The notes under the pieces are model-generated. The model was not told where the DNA came from. It ran no database searches and was given only the letters and a program-made list of their open reading frames with translations. A DNA stretch of 64,000 nt. Source: DATGLG01 sp035294245 (lineage in GTDB: Bacteria; Pseudomonadota; Alphaproteobacteria; JACZXZ01). Below, in pieces: positions 7,432 to 16,278 of the stretch (within the stretch, counting starts at the first letter, position 1; each line of letters starts with the position of its first letter). Position numbers and translations under genes: made by a program. The stretch spans positions 62,001 through 126,000 of the forward strand of contig DATGLG010000033.1 in NCBI GenBank assembly GCA_035294245.1, read 5' to 3'.

Positions 7432-8841
7432 TTATCGGGATTTATCCCCAACCGCCGAAAAGCGGTCTAGCCTTGGTCGCCGCTGCCAATTCGTCGCTGC
7501 CTCATAGGCCCGCCCGACGCGAAGTACAGTCTCCTCATGCCCCGGCGCAGCGATAATCTGTAATGAGATCGGCAGGCCCCGCGAGCAGAAGCCGCAGGGG
7601 AGCGCAAGGGCACATAGCCCTAAATAGTTCACCGGGCGCGTCAAACGCGCCATGGTCGTCGACTCCTCGTCGACCTCTTCGAGGGTTGCTGCGGGTATAG
7701 CCGTCGTTGGCGTGAGAACTGCCGTGAAATCCTGCAGAAAGGATTGAATCTCTGCTCGATGCATCCTCTGTCGCTCGCGCGCTCGAATGTATTCGGCGGC
7801 CGGAATCGCCTTACCTCGCAAGAGCCGCGCCCTGACATGGGGGTCGAGGGCGGGACCGCTCGAATCGACGAATGATGAATTGGCGGCATAGCCTTCCGCC
7901 GAGATAATGATCTGCATCTCCGGCGCCGAGCCGAAATAAGCCAGCGGAAATTCCACCTCGTCGACCCTCGCCCCGAGACTTCGCAGCGACTCGCAAGCCG
8001 CCTGGAAGGTGGCTGCGACCGAGCCATCGATTTCGTCCAGTTGTGTCATATACGGAACGCCCAGCCGGAGGCCAGCGACACCGCGCTCGAGGCCGCCGTC
8101 GCTCGGATTCGGTCGTCCCGCTGCATAATCGTCCGCGAGGACTTCGAACAGCAAGGCTGCGTCTCGTACACAGCGCGTCATCGGGCCAATGGTGTCGAGA
8201 GAGCGGCTCAGCGGTACGACCCCCTCGGTCGTGATCCGACCATGGGTTGTCTTGAGACCAACGATTCCGCAAAGGGATGCGGGAATACGCACCGAGCCGC
8301 CAGTGTCACTGCCGATCGCTGCACCTGCAAGGCCGGCGGCGACGGCGACGCCCGAGCCGCTGCTCGAGCCCCCCGGCACACGGTGGGACCGGTCGTCCCA
8401 AGGGTTCCGGGGAGTGCCGAGCACGGCGTTGGTTCCCCAGGCGCCGAAGGCAAATTCGACCATATGGGTCTTTCCAAGTAAGACGGCCCCTGCGGCTATC
8501 AGGCGTTGGATGACGGGCGCGGTGACCGCGGCGCGAATTCCACAGCGACGGCGCGAACCGGCTCCGCTCACACGACCCTCGATGTCGCATAGGTCTTTGA
8601 CGGCGATGGGCACGCCGTGCAGACGGCCGAGCGGCAGCCCGTCTTTCAAGGCCGTCGCGCAGGCCTTCGCGCGCCGCAAGGCTTCCTCGCGCATGACCTC
8701 GACATAGGAATGGAGCGCGCCGTCAAAACGCGCGATACGGTCTAAATAAAGCTCGACCAACGCGACTGGGTCCAGCTTCCGCGTGGCGACCAGAGCAGCA
8801 AGCTGGTGGATCGGCGCAAAGGCAATATCATCATTGTTCAT
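7432..8841 (-). CDS. Amidase signature family hydrolase
   Basis: The 469-residue cytoplasmic enzyme has the complete Ser-cisSer-Lys triad of the amidase signature family: Lys82 in PIAVKDL, Ser159 in PGGSSSGSG and Ser183 in GSDTGGSVRIP. It hydrolyses an amide bond; no GatC-like partner is adjacent, so a role in tRNA amidation is unlikely. Length is normal. It begins the series of minus-strand amine-catabolism genes. A TATTTGT half-site at 8927 resembles the motif upstream of the reductase and oxygenase genes, so the same GntR might control it. The natural substrate is unknown. Confidence 0.87.
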   Translation of the reverse strand: MNNDDIAFAPIHQLAALVATRKLDPVALVELYLDRIARFDGALHSYVEVMREEALRRAKACATALKDGLPLGRLHGVPIAVKDLCDIEGRVSGAGSRRRCGIRAAVTAPVIQRLIAAGAVLLGKTHMVEFAFGAWGTNAVLGTPRNPWDDRSHRVPGGSSSGSGVAVAAGLAGAAIGSDTGGSVRIPASLCGIVGLKTTHGRITTEGVVPLSRSLDTIGPMTRCVRDAALLFEVLADDYAAGRPNPSDGGLERGVAGLRLGVPYMTQLDEIDGSVAATFQAACESLRSLGARVDEVEFPLAYFGSAPEMQIIISAEGYAANSSFVDSSGPALDPHVRARLLRGKAIPAAEYIRARERQRMHRAEIQSFLQDFTAVLTPTTAIPAATLEEVDEESTTMARLTRPVNYLGLCALALPCGFCSRGLPISLQIIAAPGHEETVLRVGRAYEAATNWQRRPRLDRFSAVGDKSR

Positions 8842-9040
8842 AGCTTTCCCCGTCTTCGTGCGTGCTCAAAGAGTCGAGATACTTTGGCTGACTGAGGAGC
8901 TATGGGGTGAAACATGTTAATGTGATTATTTGTCCAGGCCTGTTCATAAAAACGAACGTCGAGTATCGTCTTGTCGCGCATTTGCACGGATCGAAACGGT
9001 CGTCGCCTGGCGAAAGCAGGACGGTAGCCGCGACTTGCCG

Positions 9041-9643
9041 CTACAGGATCTCAAAATGAGCGCCGCGCGGCTCGCCGCCTGCGGGGCCATTCACCGGCAC
9101 CAAGTCCTGTGGGCAACAGGAAAACGCAATCAGCAAGTCCATTTCGGCACGCAGCACGATGTATTGGCCGGGCTTTGCAACCGGCGGCAGGAATTTTATC
9201 TTGCCGGTAGTCCCTTCGGGAACGGAGTTTTGGAAGGCATTGAAAGGGCAAGGCGTCTCCGGCAAGGTCAGGCTCAATTCTTTGAAGACGGTTGCAAGGT
9301 TATCCGTGCAATTGTCATGGTATTCCTTGCAGCCCAGCAGCTCGTAACGATAGCGATCGCAGGCTGCAAACAGCATGTCGTGGACACCGTCGGTGGTGTC
9401 CTCGACGAGGGTCAATATCGGCCGCCGCTTATTCGTCACCAAGCTTTCGCCGACCTTGGGCGTCAGGGACATGAGTGCTGATCTGCAATGCTCCATCGAC
9501 ATGAACTCGCTCAGATCGTGCTTGTTGAAGGCCCAAGTATCGACGACTTGATAGCCGTAAGTGTTTATCAGCTTGACGTTCCGCCCACGATCGACGAAGG
9601 CGCCCTTGCCGCGCCGAGCTGGGATTAGGGTGGGTTCGTCCAT
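9041..9643 (-). CDS. DUF1989 (urea carboxylase-associated) family protein
   Basis: The 200-residue protein has the conserved residues of the DUF1989 family: IPARRGKGAF at the start, HD at 88-89, YHDNC (108-112), LRAEMDLL and CCPQD (176-180). The clustered His, Cys and Asp suggest a metal site. Relatives occur beside urea carboxylase and aminomethyltransferase genes, but the reaction is not generally established. The ATG at 9643 was chosen over an upstream start because GGGAGG lies 6 nt before it. It lies between the amidase and the ferredoxin reductase on the same strand, consistent with a role in releasing one-carbon or urea-type nitrogen. Confidence 0.85.
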   Translation of the reverse strand: MDEPTLIPARRGKGAFVDRGRNVKLINTYGYQVVDTWAFNKHDLSEFMSMEHCRSALMSLTPKVGESLVTNKRRPILTLVEDTTDGVHDMLFAACDRYRYELLGCKEYHDNCTDNLATVFKELSLTLPETPCPFNAFQNSVPEGTTGKIKFLPPVAKPGQYIVLRAEMDLLIAFSCCPQDLVPVNGPAGGEPRGAHFEIL

Positions 9644-9793
9644 CTCGCGCCTCCCGATTTCGGCTGACACGCTGCTCTCGTGAGATCGCTCATCCTCTAT
9701 CTTTCTGGCCGCCGACACCTCGCCGCAGTACCATTGTGACTAGCTCTCGTATCCCCATGACAGCCTTATACGTTCGATGCAGTCATGGTCGCT

Positions 9794-10846
9794 TCAGCCG
9801 CATGCGGTTACTTTGCCGATTTTATCGGCCGAGGTGAGGAATGGATCCGCGTGGCAATGGGAGTCGGGCAGGCCAAGCTTGGCCAACGCCTTCGATACTT
9901 CCGTCACCATGATCGGCGGACCCGCCAGATAGGCAAGCGTATCGCTTAGATCCTCCTGCGCCATTTCGGCGGCCAGCACTTCATGCAAAAAGCCGGTCGG
10001 CCGCTTTGTGCTCCCAGTCGCTTCCGATAGCACGAACGTCGCGCGGAAATTCGGATGCCTGGCTTCAAGATCGCGCAGTTCGCTCTCCATGTAGACATCG
10101 CGCTCGGTGCGGACGCCGACGAACAGACGTATTGGTTGCTTCATGCCATGGTTCAGCGCCGTCGAGATTATTGACCGCATCGGCGCGAGCCCGGACCCGC
10201 CTGCGACGGCCAGTAACGGCCCCGTGTGGCTCTCCCGCAGAAACGCCATTCCATAGGGGCCGGTTACCGTGACCGGCTGCCCGACGGTGGCGCTTTCGAA
10301 TATAAATTCGGTGAATACGCCTTTGGGTACTCGGCGGATGAAGAATTCCAATTCGGCGTTGCCGGGCATATTCGCCATCGAGAATTCGCGGCCGGGCAGC
10401 GTGTCCGTCGACAGCGATATGTATTGTCCCGCCAGAAACCGAAGAGGCTGAGAGTCGACGGGCCTGATGCTGACCAGTCGTATGTCATGGGTGAGATCTT
10501 CGACCCGGTGAATCTCGGCCGATGTTGTCCTCACGGAGGGTAAAATGACATCCGGTTGAACCGGCGAGACGGCGCAGTCCGACAACGGCACGGCGCAACA
10601 GACAAGGATGAGCCCGGCCTTCTTCTCTTCATCAGACAGGGCCGAGGAATAATATTGAGTGAATTCTACCTTGCCGGAAACCAACCGGGATTTGCACAGC
10701 CCGCACACGCCCGCCGTGCAGCCGTGCGGATAATCGATGTCGCTACGGTTTAACGCATCGAGCAGGGTCTCATTTCCGTCTGCAAATGCGACCTCTCCCT
10801 GCGGCATAACTCTCACACTATGCGGCATTTGCAGCCCGCCCGTCAT
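9794..10846 (-). CDS. [2Fe-2S]-FAD/NAD(P)H oxidoreductase, Rieske oxygenase reductase component
   Basis: The 350-residue protein starts with a plant-type ferredoxin domain, with cluster ligands Cys43, Cys48, Cys51 and Cys83 or Cys84. An FAD domain follows with the flavin motif REFSMAN (153-159). The NAD(P)H domain begins at GGSGLAP near 215. It moves electrons from NAD(P)H through flavin and iron-sulfur cluster to a terminal oxygenase. It is the only such reductase in the window, so it probably serves both Rieske oxygenases (12037 and 23875), as GbcB and CntB serve their partners. A perfect inverted repeat 37 bp upstream of the start suggests control by the adjacent UTRA-type GntR. Confidence 0.88.
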   Translation of the reverse strand: MTGGLQMPHSVRVMPQGEVAFADGNETLLDALNRSDIDYPHGCTAGVCGLCKSRLVSGKVEFTQYYSSALSDEEKKAGLILVCCAVPLSDCAVSPVQPDVILPSVRTTSAEIHRVEDLTHDIRLVSIRPVDSQPLRFLAGQYISLSTDTLPGREFSMANMPGNAELEFFIRRVPKGVFTEFIFESATVGQPVTVTGPYGMAFLRESHTGPLLAVAGGSGLAPMRSIISTALNHGMKQPIRLFVGVRTERDVYMESELRDLEARHPNFRATFVLSEATGSTKRPTGFLHEVLAAEMAQEDLSDTLAYLAGPPIMVTEVSKALAKLGLPDSHCHADPFLTSADKIGKVTACG

Positions 10847-10883
10847 CTCTGCTGTCGATTCGGCAATCTACGAACAGACGATC

Positions 10884-10909
10884 TATTTGTAAAGGTGAAC
10901 GTACAAATA
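10884..10909. promoter_or_regulatory. Operator candidate for UTRA-GntR upstream of the reductase
   Basis: A perfect 8-bp inverted repeat, TATTTGTA and TACAAATA with a 10-nt spacer, lies upstream of the reductase gene. The same TATTTGTAAA core recurs upstream of the first Rieske oxygenase (13306) and, inverted, upstream of the class II aldolase (25340). The GntR gene lies close by. Binding is inferred from symmetry and recurrence. Confidence 0.55.
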
Positions 10910-11048
10910 ACAGTTCGCTATGCCAGTTCGCTCAACGAATCCGCCAGCGAGACGATCGACCCGGAGCGGCGCTATTTTGCCTTGCGTGCGATGGCTGGAA
11001 CGCCGAGCCGTCGGTTGAGGATGCTTGAGGCTCCGACCAAGCCGGCAA

Positions 11049-11816
11049 TCATCGTTTCCGCGCTTCCGACAACTTGACGGTATAGACATAGCGGTCGGAT
11101 CTGAAGCTCTCGCGGAAGAGAACGACGGGTGTCCCGGATGGATCGACAAAAATCCTTCTTACTGAGAGGATCGGCGCACCTACCGCGACGTCGAGATGTT
11201 TCGCCAGCGCGTCGGTTGCCGCGATCGCGTCGATCTGCTGCGATTCCTCCCGTACGGGTTGCTTCAGGATTTCGTGAAGCGCCGGCACGACAAGCCCGCC
11301 ATGCAGGTCGCGCCGGGCAATCCTCTGCCCGATCTTGAGAGGAAAGTAGGCGTCGAGCATCAGAAGTGGCTCCCGATGCAGAAAGCGGATGCGCTTGAAC
11401 TCGTAGACCTGCGTGCCTTCCGCTATCCGTAGCGCGATGGCAACGTCCCTGGGTGCCGAAATCGGCCTCTGCCTCACCAGCCGAGTGGTCGTCGCGACTC
11501 CGAGCTGCCCGAATTCCTCGATGGGTCCCGTGAGGCGCGGATCCGAGCCCGCGGCGGGAGCCTTCACTAGGAAGGTGCCAGCTCGGGGGCGCCGCCTGAT
11601 GATTCCTTCCTGCTCAACCCAGCGCAGGGCTTTTCTGATGGTCTCGCGGCTGACGCCGAATTGCTCCGAGAGGCTTATTTCGGTCGGCAATTGCTCTCCC
11701 AAATTCTTGGTCGAGAGCCAGCGGAGGATGACTTCACGTATCTGGAGGTACTTGGGAAACGGATCATAGTTCGGAGTTTGTGAGCCGATGATTTCTCTCG
11801 ACCTTTTCGTCACCAT
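11049..11816 (-). CDS. GntR family regulator, HutC/UTRA type
   Basis: The 255-residue protein has a GntR winged helix (about 20-85: PKYLQIREVILRWL, LPTEISLSEQFGVSRETIRK, GTFLVK). A UTRA ligand-binding domain follows (about 100-250). HutC-type regulators usually repress catabolic genes until a small ligand is present. It lies between the reductase and Rieske oxygenase genes, all on the minus strand. A shared AT-rich motif precedes three gene groups in this cluster, making it the likely local repressor of amine demethylation. Start and length are normal. Confidence 0.87.
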   Translation of the reverse strand: MVTKRSREIIGSQTPNYDPFPKYLQIREVILRWLSTKNLGEQLPTEISLSEQFGVSRETIRKALRWVEQEGIIRRRPRAGTFLVKAPAAGSDPRLTGPIEEFGQLGVATTTRLVRQRPISAPRDVAIALRIAEGTQVYEFKRIRFLHREPLLMLDAYFPLKIGQRIARRDLHGGLVVPALHEILKQPVREESQQIDAIAATDALAKHLDVAVGAPILSVRRIFVDPSGTPVVLFRESFRSDRYVYTVKLSEARKR

Positions 11817-12036
11817 CTCTCGCTATCGCCATTAGAGGCCCATGATGTCGACCCGCCCGTGGGCATCGGCGTGAGCTGACACCCTAGCACAAATGCGATG
11901 CAAATTTGCCTCCGCCGATCGCGTGCCGCTTTCGCGTTGGGGGGCGGCCTCGGCCAGAGAAGCGTCGACTGCGAGATTATTGCCTCGATTCGAGCCGTGT
12001 GCCGGTGCCTTGGAAAGAACTTGGACCGCCGTGCCG

Positions 12037-13176
12037 TCAGCGACCGTCGAGAACCTTGTCCAACACCCAATTCGCAATGCTATGCACGAGCGGTTCCATA
12101 TGGGAGAGCCGCCCGCTCTCGGCGAGCGGAGAGCGAATCCCCTTTTGCTGCAGCTCGGAAATCGCATTGTCCTCGGGAATGGAGATATTCCATCGCTTGT
12201 CGTATCGCTGGACGACCTCGTTGAAGTCCGCGCGAGCAACGGTCTCGCTCGGGAAGCACGACCCTACGATCAATCTCGTCTTTTCGGGTCCCTGCGGATG
12301 GAGTTCGAGCCACCACATGCAATCTACCGTACAGCCGAACATCGTGCTGGGGTAGATCAGGGTGTAGTAGCTTCCCTGCGCGGCTAGGCCGCTTAGGGTC
12401 TTAATCGGAGGAAAGCCGGTATCTCCCGTGAGAAGTGCTCGACTTCCTTGGTGCCTGACATGCAGTCCAACCCAGTTCCCCTTCGAGGGGACCGGCGGCG
12501 GAGTCTCCCGCTTCTGCTTGTGGAGCGTCCGCATGTGCACCATGGGCACATGATAGGCCTCCATCGCGTTCTCGACATAGATCTTCCAGTTGCACGACAG
12601 CATGTATTCCACGCGGCGGGTCATCCTCATATCGCCAAAGCGGTATGACGCAAGGGTTTCGGGAAGATCGCCAAGATACTCCGATAGACTGCCCGCGGTG
12701 GGGTCAAAATTCACGAAGATGAAGCCTTCCCAGATCTCGAGGCGGATGGGCTTCAGTCCGTAGAAGCTCTGTCGAAAATCCTTCGTCAGGTGCATTTCGG
12801 GAGCCGACAGCAAATCGCCGTTCAATGCATAGGTCCAGCCGTGATATGGACATACGAACGCCTTGCAATTCCCCGAGCCTTCGACGATCTGGCATCCGCG
12901 ATGCCGGCAAGTATTTGCGAACGCCCGCACCTGACCCTGTTGGTCGCGGATCAGGATTATCGGCACGCCCACGAATTCGAGGGTGTAGTAGTCGCCGGGA
13001 TTCGGGACGTAATCGACATGCCCGATAAAATTCCAGACTTTCATGAATATGTTGTCTATTTCAGCCTTGTAGAACTCCTCGGCGTAATAGCATGACGCCG
13101 GCAATGTTTCGGCCTGCTCTAGGGGCATCCGCACCCGCCGAAAGAGTGCCGGGTTGATGACGACCTCCCTACTCAT
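12037..13176 (-). CDS. Rieske non-heme iron oxygenase, CntA/GbcA-like (copy 1)
   Basis: The 379-residue alpha subunit has a Rieske centre (Cys90, His92, Cys109, His112) and a mononuclear iron site (His209, His214). The usual bridging Asp is Glu206 (E-x2-H-x4-H), as in carnitine oxygenase CntA. This supports an oxygenase acting on quaternary or N-methylated amines, releasing trimethylamine or formaldehyde, rather than aromatic ring hydroxylation. GGAGTG precedes the ATG. Its electron donor is probably the reductase at 9794, two genes downstream. It is about 60% similar by eye to the second oxygenase at 23875. The precise substrate (betaine, carnitine, proline betaine or another) is not determined. 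Confidence 0.88.
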   Translation of the reverse strand: MSREVVINPALFRRVRMPLEQAETLPASCYYAEEFYKAEIDNIFMKVWNFIGHVDYVPNPGDYYTLEFVGVPIILIRDQQGQVRAFANTCRHRGCQIVEGSGNCKAFVCPYHGWTYALNGDLLSAPEMHLTKDFRQSFYGLKPIRLEIWEGFIFVNFDPTAGSLSEYLGDLPETLASYRFGDMRMTRRVEYMLSCNWKIYVENAMEAYHVPMVHMRTLHKQKRETPPPVPSKGNWVGLHVRHQGSRALLTGDTGFPPIKTLSGLAAQGSYYTLIYPSTMFGCTVDCMWWLELHPQGPEKTRLIVGSCFPSETVARADFNEVVQRYDKRWNISIPEDNAISELQQKGIRSPLAESGRLSHMEPLVHSIANWVLDKVLDGR

Positions 13177-13305
13177 CGGTCACTCCGGTATGGATTCAAG
13201 GCTGGACGATTTCGCATCGCCAATGCGTCGCGGGCGTTGAGCATCCTCGCCGCCTCTTTATGCGAATGAACATCTTCAATGCGGAAACTTAATACCCCGA
13301 CGGGA

Positions 13306-13316
13306 TATTTGTAAAG
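13306..13316 (+). promoter_or_regulatory. TATTTGTAAA motif upstream of Rieske oxygenase 1
   Basis: TATTTGTAAAG matches the left half and flank of the perfect inverted repeat at 10884, 130 bp before the oxygenase start. Only one half is well conserved here. Confidence 0.4.
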
Positions 13317-13430
13317 TGCCATGGACAATTAACCCGAAAGGCCACGCTGGAACGCGATGAGCCTTCCGAACCGGCGTGGAGTCGAGCCCGCAGCGGAGCC
13401 TGGACCCCTCCCAAAGCGCTATACATTAAA

Positions 13431-13445
13431 CGATCAATTAATTAA
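13431..13445 (+). promoter_or_regulatory. AT-rich shared motif, site A
   Basis: CGATCAATTAATTAA, preceded by CATTAAA, is one of four related motifs (also 19109, 21560 and 23565), each before a gene group in this cluster. Together they fit YTGAYCAATYAATTA. The resident TetR regulator is the best candidate binder. Confidence 0.5.
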
Positions 13446-13546
13446 ACTAATGGTACCCAGACGAGCCGGATATGCAGGCTGCCGCTTTTTCTTGGCCCGT
13501 CAGCCTGTCAAATCACTGGAGCGCGCGACAGATCGGGGAGGGGCTC

Positions 13547-14929
13547 ATGAAAAGCTTGGTCACGACGCCGGACATAAAGGCCAAACAAGGGGAGCTCGCC
13601 GAGGCCGGCGTGGAGTATCTGTTCGGCGCATATGTCGATATTCTCGGCGTTCCCAAATCCAAATGCGTGCCCATCGGCCATTTCGGATCGATGATAAAGG
13701 GATCCGAGCTCTATACGGTTGGGGCACTGGAAGGCATGGGCCCCCTTGGACCGAACGAAGATGAGTGCGTGGGCATGCCCGACCTGGCCTCGCTCACGAT
13801 CCTCCCGTGGAACCGCCGGTATGCGGTCATCGCGGCGGATCTCCTCTGGCATGGCCAGCCCTACAGCCACGATTCGCGCTGGATCCTGAAAAAGCAAATA
13901 GAGGCTGCCGCCGCCATGGGCCTGCGGATCAATATGGGCGTCGAACCCGAGCTCTACGTGCTGCGCCCAGTCGATGGCAACTGGCAGCCCTTTTCTCCGG
14001 ATGACCAGCTCAACGCGCCGACGCGCGGATACGACCTGGAAGCCACCATGCGGGCGGATGCTTTCCTTGAGCCCATGGTCAAGTACATCAATGAGCTCGG
14101 TTGGGACGTGTATTCCTTCGACCACGAAGGAGGCGACGGCCAATATGAGTTCGACTTTGCGTACACCGACGCGCTGAGCATGGCGGACCGCATGCTCATA
14201 TTCCGCCTGATGGCCAAGCACGTCGCCCGCACGCTCGGCTGTATCGCGACCTTCATGCCCAAGCCTTGGCCGGACGCCTTCGGGTCCGGCGCCCATTACA
14301 ACATCAGCGTAGCCAACAGCAAAACCGGGGAAAACCTGTTCGCGGGTTCCGCCGAAAGCGTGTCGGCGGGCGATCGAGGATACTCGGATGTTGCCTATCA
14401 TTTCACCGCCGGCGTGTTGCGGCATGCCGAAGCGATTACCGCAGTCACCTGCCCAACCGTAAACTCATACAAGCGTCTGGAGCCTTACGGCCGCATGCGG
14501 GAGATGTCCTGGGCGCCAGTCTACCGCGCCTACGGTCACAACAACCGCACGCTTATGTGCCGCCTGCCGATGAGCCGGCGATGCCTGGAGCTGCGGGCGG
14601 CGGACAGCGGATGCAACTTCTATCTCGGGGCGGCGATGGCGGTGGCGGCAGGTCTTGATGGGATTCGACGGAAGCTTGATCCTGGCGAGCCGGTCGAGTT
14701 CAACACATACGACCCCGCCAGTCAGGCCGAGCTCGCCCGCCTCGGCGTCGTCCGTCTGCCGCGCACCCTCGGAGACGCCATCGAAGCCTTCGCGCAGGAT
14801 GAACTTGCTTTATCGACTTTCGGTGAGGCTTTCCACAAGAGCTACGTCGAGTACAAGCGCCGGGAATGGAATGACTACTGCCTCGAGGTAACGGACTGGG
14901 AACGCAAGCGTTACCTGCACCAATGGTAG
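13547..14929 (+). CDS. Glutamine synthetase-like gamma-glutamyl ligase
   Basis: The 460-residue protein is a complete glutamine synthetase-superfamily enzyme. It has metal-binding Glu133 and Glu135 (GVEPEL), Glu201 (GQYEFDF), the GSGAH segment (His250), CPTVNSYKRL and NNRT. The motifs differ from GlnA (for example GSGAHYNIS in place of GSGxHxHxS), as in GlnT and gamma-glutamylmethylamide synthetase relatives. A role in ATP-dependent glutamylation of a primary amine released in this cluster is therefore more likely than ammonium assimilation. The ATG at 13547 follows GGGGAGGGG. A deleted second copy lies at 21905. Confidence 0.87.
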   Translation: MKSLVTTPDIKAKQGELAEAGVEYLFGAYVDILGVPKSKCVPIGHFGSMIKGSELYTVGALEGMGPLGPNEDECVGMPDLASLTILPWNRRYAVIAADLLWHGQPYSHDSRWILKKQIEAAAAMGLRINMGVEPELYVLRPVDGNWQPFSPDDQLNAPTRGYDLEATMRADAFLEPMVKYINELGWDVYSFDHEGGDGQYEFDFAYTDALSMADRMLIFRLMAKHVARTLGCIATFMPKPWPDAFGSGAHYNISVANSKTGENLFAGSAESVSAGDRGYSDVAYHFTAGVLRHAEAITAVTCPTVNSYKRLEPYGRMREMSWAPVYRAYGHNNRTLMCRLPMSRRCLELRAADSGCNFYLGAAMAVAAGLDGIRRKLDPGEPVEFNTYDPASQAELARLGVVRLPRTLGDAIEAFAQDELALSTFGEAFHKSYVEYKRREWNDYCLEVTDWERKRYLHQW

Positions 14930-15098
14930 TGCTACGGGAACGCCCGCTCTGGCCGATAGATGCCAATCCGTCGGCAAGCATGATCGGCGTCAGCCTCATA
15001 TCTTTCGTTTCCGGCAGAGCCTTGCTCTTCGGCATGATGATGCCCGGGATCGCCGCTTCGCGAAGGCGCCTCGACCGGAGTCAATGAGGAGGAAATTA

Positions 15099-16172
15099 AT
15101 GGAAGAGCTCAGCAGGCCAAGACCGTCAGCGAGAAGGGAGTCACAGGGAAGGATCCCGGCGTATCGCCAGGGGAATCGCACCGCCAGCCGCCCCGTGCAC
15201 CTCCATATAGAGAACTCGCGATCCATGAGCGAGGTCTTCGAAGCGTCGCGTAAGCGGGTCACGAAGGCCCTTGCGGGCCATCCCTCGCTCAAGGGCAAGG
15301 TGAAGGTGACGATCGGCTATGATGGGGACATCTTCAAAAAGGCGATGCGGACCGCCGACGTGCTGTTTGGCTGGAAGTTCGACCGTGCCAATATCGCCGA
15401 ATGGGCGCCCAATCTGCGGTGGGTGCACGCTCACGGTGCTGGCGTCAATCATCTCATGCCGCTTGACTGGCTGCCGCCGGATGCTGTGCTGACCAACAGC
15501 CGCGGCGTCCATGGTGCCAAGGCGGACGAATATACGCTCATGGCGATTCTCATGCTGAACAATCATCTGCCGAGGATCGTCACCAATCAGCGCCGAGCGA
15601 AATGGCAGCAGCTCTATAATACCTCGATTTCGACCAAGACCCTCTTGATCGTCGGTGTCGGACATGTTGGCGGCGGCGCTGCGAAATGGGCGAAGCGCCT
15701 CGGCGTCCACGTGATCGGTGTTCGCCGCACCGGAAAGCCGCACCGCTATGTCGACGAGATGCATCGGCCGAGCGCGCTGCACAGGCTCCTCCCCAAGGCG
15801 GATTTCGTATTGATAACCGCTCCGCATACCGATGAAAGCCATCATATTATCGGCAAGCGCGAGCTGAGGCTTATGAAACCCGGCGCCGGCATCATCAACT
15901 ACAGCCGCGCCCACCTCGTCGATTACGACGCGCTCAGGGTGAAGCTGAAAGAGGGAGCGATAAGCGCGATCCTCGACGTGTTCGACCCCGAGCCACTGCC
16001 GAGCTCATCGCCGCTGTGGAACACGCCGAACCTGATCATCACACCTCATTGCTCGTCCGACGATCTTGAGCTCTATACACTGCGGACGCTGGATCTCGTC
16101 TTCAAGAACATGGAACGATTCATCAAGGGCCGGCCACTGCTCAACCGGGTGAGCCCCCAGCACCAGTACTAG
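15099..16172 (+). CDS. D-isomer-specific 2-hydroxyacid dehydrogenase
   Basis: The 357-residue cytoplasmic enzyme has the NAD(P)-binding glycine motif VGVGHVGGG (185-193). The catalytic Arg270, Glu299 (DPEPLP) and His317 (TPHCS) are all present, as in GhrA-type 2-oxoacid reductases. It interconverts a 2-oxo acid such as glyoxylate or a hydroxypyruvate-like compound with the D-hydroxy acid. The ATG at 15099 follows AGGAGG. It is downstream of the ligase on the same strand (gap about 170 bp). Oxidative demethylation or deamination products would be natural substrates, but the true one is unknown. Confidence 0.87.
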   Translation: MEELSRPRPSARRESQGRIPAYRQGNRTASRPVHLHIENSRSMSEVFEASRKRVTKALAGHPSLKGKVKVTIGYDGDIFKKAMRTADVLFGWKFDRANIAEWAPNLRWVHAHGAGVNHLMPLDWLPPDAVLTNSRGVHGAKADEYTLMAILMLNNHLPRIVTNQRRAKWQQLYNTSISTKTLLIVGVGHVGGGAAKWAKRLGVHVIGVRRTGKPHRYVDEMHRPSALHRLLPKADFVLITAPHTDESHHIIGKRELRLMKPGAGIINYSRAHLVDYDALRVKLKEGAISAILDVFDPEPLPSSSPLWNTPNLIITPHCSSDDLELYTLRTLDLVFKNMERFIKGRPLLNRVSPQHQY

Positions 16173-16213
16173 CGGATTGCGGCGTCGGGGCCACGCGTGG
16201 GTCCACCTATTCA

Positions 16214-16247
16214 ACACAAAAATACGGCGCCTCCATTGGGAGGCGCC
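16214..16247 (-). terminator. Intrinsic terminator between convergent genes
   Basis: A perfect 9-bp stem (GGCGCCTCC and GGAGGCGCC, loop of 4) at 16226-16247 is followed on the minus strand by GTATTTTTG. It should end transcription of the minus-strand ABC operon that finishes at 16279, and the stem may also stop the dehydrogenase transcript from the other side. Confidence 0.75.
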
Positions 16248-16278
16248 GCGGCGAAGGAGCGATTCTGTTTGTCTTTCG

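Larger units (their letters stand above)
13177..13546. other. Divergent intergenic region, Rieske 1 / GS-like ligase
   Basis: This 370-bp gap separates a minus-strand oxygenase gene from a plus-strand ligase gene. It contains no credible gene. It holds one TATTTGTAAAG half-site (13306-13316) matching the UTRA-GntR motif and one AT-rich TetR-type motif (13431-13445). The two promoters may therefore answer to different regulators. Confidence 0.6.

Noticed and set aside
7432..8841. The amidase as GatA of the tRNA amidotransferase
   Set aside because: No gatB or gatC is adjacent and the context is catabolic; the family signature alone does not indicate GatA.
13547..14929. The GS-like gene as the main glutamine synthetase glnA
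   Set aside because: Several motifs differ from GlnA, a paralogue lies nearby, and the cluster is catabolic; GlnT/gamma-glutamyl amide ligases fit better.
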